This document shows positions 7,182-10,519 of a stretch of 10,519 bases of DNA, in pieces. The position numbers were made by a program, and so were the translations under genes. The stretch covers positions 1 to 10,519 of the forward strand of contig HF990595.1 in NCBI GenBank assembly GCA_000432135.1. Reading direction: 5' to 3'. Origin of the DNA: Firmicutes bacterium CAG:124. Lineage in GTDB: Bacteria; Bacillota; Clostridia; Oscillospirales; Oscillospiraceae. The notes beneath the pieces are model-generated. The model saw only the letters and a list, made by a program, of their open reading frames with translations. It did no database searches and had not been told where the DNA came from. Numbering within the stretch: position 1 is the stretch's first letter; every line of letters starts with the position of its first letter.

Positions 7182-7210
7182 AAAGTACCATATTTTTTGC
7201 ATTCTGATAA
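7182..7210 (-). promoter_or_regulatory. Predicted promoter of the transport/catabolic operon
   Basis: On the minus strand TTATCA (7210-7205) and TACTTT (7187-7182) are separated by 17 bp, with TG one base before the -10 (extended -10). Each box alone is weak, but both sit at exactly the same offsets from the GCAGAAA block as the boxes predicted before the GH4 gene, which supports the call. The -35 lies within a TGCATT-N5-AATGCA inverted repeat (7198-7214). Confidence 0.5.
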
Positions 7211-7214
7211 TGCA
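7198..7214. repeat. Inverted repeat TGCATT-N5-AATGCA over the operon -35
   Basis: A perfect 6-bp inverted repeat with a 5-bp spacer (CTGAT). It covers the predicted -35 box of the minus-strand operon promoter, a suitable place for an operator. It is not conserved in the second control region, so it could be specific to this promoter or due to chance. Confidence 0.35.
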
Positions 7215-7244
7215 GAAATCTGTTGCAAACATGGACAATTCTGC
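7212..7244. promoter_or_regulatory. Candidate AraC-family operator, copy 1
   Basis: The block GCAGAAA (7212), CTG (7220), GGACA (7233) and CTGC (7241) occurs with the same internal spacing at 9546-9578. It lies between the two divergent promoters, 1 bp from the -35 box of each, where an AraC-type activator could contact polymerase in both directions. Conservation between two otherwise diverged intergenic regions is the evidence; binding is inferred. Confidence 0.5.
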
Positions 7245-7273
7245 TGGACATTTTTCGCTGCTTCTGCTACACT
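7245..7273 (+). promoter_or_regulatory. Predicted promoter of AraC-1
   Basis: TGGACA (7245-7250) and TACACT (7268-7273) are 17 bp apart, with an extended -10 (TGC just before TACACT). The same arrangement precedes AraC-2. The transcript would begin about 40 bp before the ATG. Confidence 0.55.
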
Positions 7274-7321
7274 ATATAAAAAACAAATTTCAAAACCTAA
7301 CGCGGCAGGAGGCGGACGCTG

Positions 7322-8161
7322 ATGACGCTGAACAATTTTGACGAATTCATTGACAAAACAGATTATCTGCAAACGAGGCTCCTCCAGGTCAACAGCTGCG
7401 GCTCGGAACGGGTCGTCAAATATGACTATACGATCCTGCGCTCAAACGGGCGGCGGGACTTCCACTTTCTATATCTGCAGAACGGCTGGCTCGACATTGA
7501 GGTCGGCACGGCGAAGGCGCGGCTGTCGCGCGGACAGTGCGCGGTGTTCCTGCCGAACGTGCGGCAGATGTACTCCTTTACCGCTGCGGGCGACCCGGTC
7601 TCCCTCTACCTGCATTTTACCGGACAGGCCGCAGCCGAGGCCATGCAGTACCTGCGCCCGACGGAGAACATGATCTACACCATTTCTGACCAGACGCTGT
7701 TTGAAAGCCTGTTCCACCGGCTCAATCGCCTGCACAATCTACAGCAGTCCGCCGCGCTGCAGATCCCGGAGGAAAACAGCATCCTCCTGCAGCTCATCAC
7801 CATCGTCTGCCGCAGCAGCGCGGACAATGAAGCACCCATCCGCAGCGATATCCTCAGCGCCATGGAATATATGCGAGAGCACATGCAGGAGCAGATCAAT
7901 TTCCAGACCTTTGCCGAGACGCTGCACCTGAGCTACAGCCGCTTTGCGCATCTGTTTACACAGGCTGTCGGTGTCTCGCCGCAGCAGTATCTGCTGCGCC
8001 TCCGGCTTGACCGCGCACGGGGCTTCCTGCGCGATTCCTCCATGAGCGTTTCCGAGGTCGCGGAAAGTACAGGCTTCAACGACCCGTTTTACTTCAGCCG
8101 TATGTTCAGCAAAGCCTTCGGCCTTTCCCCGAGAGCATTCCGGAGCAAATGCCGGAAATAG
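7322..8161 (+). CDS. AraC-family regulator with N-terminal cupin sensor (AraC-1)
   Basis: A cytoplasmic transcription factor that probably senses a sugar or pathway intermediate and activates the divergent transport/catabolic operon. Of 279 aa, residues about 20-130 form the cupin-like sensing domain (FHFLYLQNGW, FLPNVRQMYSF, LYLHFTG). Residues about 178-277 form the double helix-turn-helix: LSYSRFAHLFTQAVGVSP then STGFNDPFYFSRMFSKAFGLSP. AGGAGG lies 9 nt before the ATG, in a 203-bp divergent gap shared with the binding-protein gene. It is clearly paralogous to AraC-2: NSCG near the N-terminus, HFTG, and a nearly identical first HTH ending QYLLRLRLD. It ends 4 bp from the stop of the convergent GH4 gene. 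Ligand unknown. Confidence 0.93.
   Translation: MTLNNFDEFIDKTDYLQTRLLQVNSCGSERVVKYDYTILRSNGRRDFHFLYLQNGWLDIEVGTAKARLSRGQCAVFLPNVRQMYSFTAAGDPVSLYLHFTGQAAAEAMQYLRPTENMIYTISDQTLFESLFHRLNRLHNLQQSAALQIPEENSILLQLITIVCRSSADNEAPIRSDILSAMEYMREHMQEQINFQTFAETLHLSYSRFAHLFTQAVGVSPQQYLLRLRLDRARGFLRDSSMSVSEVAESTGFNDPFYFSRMFSKAFGLSPRAFRSKCRK
8138..8157. repeat. Short inverted repeat at the convergent AraC-1/GH4 end
   Basis: TTCCGG and CCGGAA flank 8 bp inside the last codons of AraC-1. It could form a small hairpin in the GH4 transcript after its stop codon, but there is no T-tract on either strand, so a terminator role is doubtful. The convergent gap itself is only 8162-8165. Confidence 0.25.
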
Positions 8162-8165
8162 GCTG

Positions 8166-9479
8166 TCATTTATAATCTCCGAGATAGTCCGTGTTTTTCT
8201 CAAAAATCAGATCGCACATATCTCGAATCTCCTGCAGGCTGCACACGGCGGAGCAGAGCGGATCCATCATGACCGCGTGATACACATCCTCCCGGCTCTT
8301 TGTCATGGCCGCGCACACGACAAGATTCTCGATCTGCGCCGTCGTGCTGACCAGAATGGCCAGATGCACCGGTAGCTCGCCGACGATCGTCTTGTGGATG
8401 CCGTCCTTATCCGCGAAAACGGGGATCTCCACGCAGGCGTCCTTCGGCAGATTTGGGATGGAACCGTCGTTAATGACGTTGCCGTTGAACCGGAACGGCG
8501 TCCGGTCGCCGAAGCGCGCGTTGAAAATATTTGCGGCGTATTCACTGCTGCGTTTGGTGTCGACAGGCTCGTGCTCGATCCAGTCCGTGATCTCCTGCTT
8601 CCAGCTTCCGGCGCGCTCCAGCCGGCTGTTGAGCGAAAACGCGTGCAGTCCGGCGTTCCAGTTGGTGCTGTGCGTGCAGTATCTTTCAATCAGATCCGGA
8701 CGTTTGCGGAACCAAGCGTTATACTCGGAATTGTGGCCGCTGGACTCCGTGACATAATAGCCCAGATGCCGGAACATTTCGTTGCGCACCTGCTCCTTGT
8801 TATAAAACTCGGGATTCTCCAGCTTCTTTGCAAGCTTTGGGTACAGGTCCTGCCCGTTGTGCTCCAGCTTGAGATAGAACGCCTGATGGTTGACGCCCGC
8901 ACAGAGATAATTGATCTCGTCCACCGGCGTTTCCAGCCACTCCGCCAGCATGGCGACCGTCCCCTGCACGCTGTGGCACAGACCTGTGACCTCGACGTTT
9001 GTTTCGGTCTGCATGGCCTTGCAGAGCATCGACATCGGATTCGTGTAATTCAGAAAAACCGCGTTTGGGCAGTATTTCTCGATATCCCGGCAAATGTCCA
9101 GCATCAGCGGGATATTGCGCAGAGCGCGGAAAATGCCGGAGACGCTGCGCGTATCGCCGATGTTGATATCGACGCCGAACTGCATGGGGATCTCAATATC
9201 ATAGCGCCAGACGTCGATCCCGCCGTTGAAGACCGTACACAAAACGCCGTCCGCACCGGAAAGCGCCTCCGCGCGGCTTTGCGTCGGGGTGATTGTTGCG
9301 TGCGTACCCATGGCCGCGTTGATCTTTCTGACTGCGGCGGTAATCCGTTCGAGCCGCTCCGGGTCGGTGTCCATCAGCGCCAGCTCACAGTCCGCAAAGG
9401 CTGGGAACGAGAGCAGATCCCGGACAAGATTGCGCGTGAAGATAAAGCTGCCCGCGCCGATAAATGCAAATTTTTTCAT
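8166..9479 (-). CDS. Glycoside hydrolase family 4, MelA-like (probable alpha-galactosidase)
   Basis: GH4 enzymes cleave glycosides by an NAD+ and divalent-metal (Mn2+) dependent oxidation-elimination mechanism in the cytoplasm. The 437 aa protein has the N-terminal Rossmann motif IGAGS at 7-11 with D37 (LMDTDP) for the NAD ribose, TNPM at 146-149, and the metal ligands C168 in LCHSVQGT and H198 in CAGVNHQAFY. CHSV is typical of the alpha-galactosidase branch (E. coli MelA), as are KLGYYVTESSGH and the C-terminal VYHAVMMDP. The usual GDTxGPGG loop reads GDTRSVSG at 108-115. The start at 9479 is chosen because AGGA (9491-9494) is 11 nt upstream, while the ATG at 9491 overlaps it. The gene is monocistronic between the two AraC genes and divergent from AraC-2. 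Related activities such as alpha-galacturonidase cannot be excluded. Confidence 0.88.
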   Translation of the reverse strand: MKKFAFIGAGSFIFTRNLVRDLLSFPAFADCELALMDTDPERLERITAAVRKINAAMGTHATITPTQSRAEALSGADGVLCTVFNGGIDVWRYDIEIPMQFGVDINIGDTRSVSGIFRALRNIPLMLDICRDIEKYCPNAVFLNYTNPMSMLCKAMQTETNVEVTGLCHSVQGTVAMLAEWLETPVDEINYLCAGVNHQAFYLKLEHNGQDLYPKLAKKLENPEFYNKEQVRNEMFRHLGYYVTESSGHNSEYNAWFRKRPDLIERYCTHSTNWNAGLHAFSLNSRLERAGSWKQEITDWIEHEPVDTKRSSEYAANIFNARFGDRTPFRFNGNVINDGSIPNLPKDACVEIPVFADKDGIHKTIVGELPVHLAILVSTTAQIENLVVCAAMTKSREDVYHAVMMDPLCSAVCSLQEIRDMCDLIFEKNTDYLGDYK

Positions 9480-9515
9480 AAAGAGCACCATCCTTTTTCA
9501 TTTTTGAATGGTTCC

Positions 9516-9544
9516 AGTGTATCCCGCCACCTGCGCGGCAGCAA
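9516..9544 (-). promoter_or_regulatory. Predicted promoter of the GH4 gene
   Basis: On the minus strand TTGCTG (9544-9539) and TACACT (9521-9516) are 17 bp apart. Both boxes occupy the same offsets from the GCAGAAA block as those of the binding-protein promoter. The expected transcript starts about 30 bp before the GH4 ATG. Confidence 0.5.
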
Positions 9545-9545
9545 A

Positions 9546-9578
9546 GCAGAAAACTGCCAGATAAGCGGACATGCCTGC
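9546..9578. promoter_or_regulatory. Candidate AraC-family operator, copy 2
   Basis: GCAGAAA (9546), CTG (9554), GGACA (9567) and CTGC (9575) repeat the arrangement at 7212-7244. Here the first part is a perfect small palindrome, GCAG-AAAA-CTGC (9546-9557). It sits between the divergent GH4 and AraC-2 promoters. Confidence 0.5.
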
Positions 9579-9607
9579 TATACAGCAAGCAGACCGTATG
9601 CTATACT
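9579..9607 (+). promoter_or_regulatory. Predicted promoter of AraC-2
   Basis: TATACA (9579-9584) and TATACT (9602-9607) are 17 bp apart, with TGC before the -10 (extended -10). TGCTATAC occurs twice, at 9577 and 9599, 22 bp apart, so both promoter boxes lie in copies of the same octamer. Confidence 0.55.
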
Positions 9608-9611
9608 GGCC

Positions 9612-9618
9612 AGGGGTG
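9612..9618 (+). promoter_or_regulatory. Ribosome binding site deciding the AraC-2 start
   Basis: AGGGGTG lies 6 nt before the ATG at 9625. The longer open frame from 9571 has no ribosome site and would begin upstream of the predicted -10 box, so 9625 is chosen. Confidence 0.65.
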
Positions 9619-9624
9619 ATCAGC

Positions 9625-10491
9625 ATGAAAGCCTTTTGTGAATTCCGTGATTCCACGGATTATCCGCCTGTCCACGGGCTTCAGATCAACAGCTGCGGGC
9701 AGCAGCAGGCCGGACAATACGGGTATACGGTTCTCCGCTCAAAGGGTCGTTCGGACTATCATTTGCTCTATGTGCAGAGCGGATGGATCACTGCGGAGAA
9801 AGACGGCGCTCCTGTGTGCATATCATCGGGTGGCTTCATTTTTTACCCACCCGACGCACGGCAGCTCTATGCGTTCAGCAAGGAAGGAAACGCGATTTCC
9901 TACTGGATTCATTTCACCGGAACTGCAATAGAAGATGCTTTGGCCGATCTTCCCTATAAGCGCACGTTTTGTGGGCAGGTTGATGAACGGATGCAGTTCG
10001 AGAGCCTACTGCATCAGCTTTCTCAGACACACCACATGCGCGGGCCGGCATACCTTCTTGACGAGGGTGGACTGCTTTTGCAGATTCTTGCCAGTTTGTC
10101 GCGCAGCGTCAACCAGCAGGAAAGCACCGAATGCAGCGAAATCCGCGCGGCGGCGGCGTACCTCTGTGAGCATTTCTGCCAACCGCTGTCGCTTGCGGAC
10201 TGCGCAGCCCGTCTGCACCTGAGCGTAAGCCGGTTTTCGCATCTGTTTACAAAGACCATCGGCGTTTCGCCGTATCAATACCTGCTGCGACTGCGGCTTG
10301 ACCAGGCCTGCGCGTTGCTTTTGCATACAGAGCTTGATATCCGCCATATCGCGCAGCTGGTCGGTTTTGATGATCCGTCCTACTTCAGCCGCCTGTTCCG
10401 CAAACGCTTTGCGAAAACGCCGGGGGCGTTTCGGACAGCATACAGCCAGGAGCTTTCGGAGCATCCCGCTTCTGCACTTCCGGTTTTATAG
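9625..10491 (+). CDS. AraC-family regulator with N-terminal cupin sensor (AraC-2)
   Basis: A paralogue of AraC-1, probably controlling the divergent GH4 gene. The 288 aa protein starts MKAFCEFRDSTDY. The cupin part covers roughly residues 20-125 (YHLLYVQSGW, FIFYPPDARQLYAF, YWIHFTG), and the C-terminal double helix-turn-helix runs from about 170 to 270 (LSVSRFSHLFTKTIGVSP then LVGFDDPSYFSRLFRKRFAKTP). The first HTH is nearly identical to that of AraC-1 and the second is more diverged, so the two proteins probably read related DNA half-sites, while the divergent cupin parts may sense different ligands. The tail after the HTH (about 20 residues, ending ASALPVL) is longer than in AraC-1. An open frame from 9571 adds 18 residues but lacks start signals. 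Confidence 0.92.
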   Translation: MKAFCEFRDSTDYPPVHGLQINSCGQQQAGQYGYTVLRSKGRSDYHLLYVQSGWITAEKDGAPVCISSGGFIFYPPDARQLYAFSKEGNAISYWIHFTGTAIEDALADLPYKRTFCGQVDERMQFESLLHQLSQTHHMRGPAYLLDEGGLLLQILASLSRSVNQQESTECSEIRAAAAYLCEHFCQPLSLADCAARLHLSVSRFSHLFTKTIGVSPYQYLLRLRLDQACALLLHTELDIRHIAQLVGFDDPSYFSRLFRKRFAKTPGAFRTAYSQELSEHPASALPVL

Positions 10492-10519
10492 GGTGTATCT
10501 GAAAACTCCCAACGCACCC
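10491..10519. other. Short sequence after AraC-2: partial hairpin or element end
   Basis: The last bases read GGGTGT ... GCACCC, an inverted repeat (one G-T pair) whose first G is the last base of the AraC-2 stop codon. It could be the stem of a terminator whose T-tract lies outside the window, or a terminal repeat of a mobile element. No gene is visible here. Confidence 0.2.

Noticed and set aside
9571..9624. 18-residue N-terminal extension of AraC-2
   Set aside because: No ribosome site before 9571, it includes the predicted -10 box, and AGGGGTG marks the start at 9625.
8394..9641. 415-codon plus-strand open frame
   Set aside because: Antisense shadow of the GH4 gene; it also runs through the divergent promoter region.
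1..10519. RNA genes, CRISPR arrays, transposase or phage genes
   Set aside because: No tRNA or rRNA-like segment, regularly spaced repeat or mobile-element gene was seen on either strand.

Overview
The window (10,519 bp, GC-rich coding DNA) looks like a carbohydrate-use island from a higher-GC Firmicute of the class Clostridia, probably an Oscillospiraceae-like gut anaerobe. This is inferred from the AGGAGG-type ribosome sites, a Gram-positive style lipoprotein binding protein with an acidic Thr/Glu/Pro/Ala linker, two cupin-type AraC regulators, an ABC importer without its own ATPase, and AT-rich intergenic gaps between GC-rich genes. No taxonomic marker gene is present.

Layout: (1) A long minus-strand operon reads from 7118 to beyond the left edge. 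It holds a sugar-binding lipoprotein (7118-5748), an intercistronic hairpin, two CUT1-type permeases (5592-4723 and 4723-3872), a malate/L-lactate dehydrogenase-family (Ldh_2) oxidoreductase (3846-2788), a KDPG-aldolase-family enzyme (2774-2109), an aldo/keto reductase (2094-1246) and a glycerate 2-kinase-family protein cut by the window edge (1244 to <1). From the permeases onward the gaps are 1 to 25 nt. (2) A cupin-AraC regulator, AraC-1 (7322-8161, plus strand), is divergent from that operon. (3) A MelA-like GH4 glycosidase (9479-8166, minus) runs tail-to-tail with AraC-1. (4) A paralogous regulator, AraC-2 (9625-10491, plus), is divergent from the GH4 gene.

The region is therefore two tandem modules of 'AraC regulator divergent from its target'. 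The two divergent control regions align without gaps: both -10/-35 pairs and a shared GCAGAAA / GGACA / CTGC block sit at exactly the same spacings, suggesting a duplicated control cassette that both paralogous regulators may read.

Inferred job: the importer brings in a small galactoside or related oligosaccharide, the GH4 enzyme cleaves it by NAD-dependent chemistry, and the catabolic enzymes convert a 2-keto-3-deoxy acid to pyruvate plus a three-carbon aldehyde, which passes through glycerate to 2-phosphoglycerate. The aldolase lacks family phosphate-pocket residues and the Ldh_2 protein lacks a family-typical Arg after its SHG motif. The operon may thus encode a non-phosphorylated (De Ley-Doudoroff or glucarate-like) variant with an unknown substrate. 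No dehydratase or sugar/uronate dehydrogenase of the usual kinds is visible, so the entry steps are not established.
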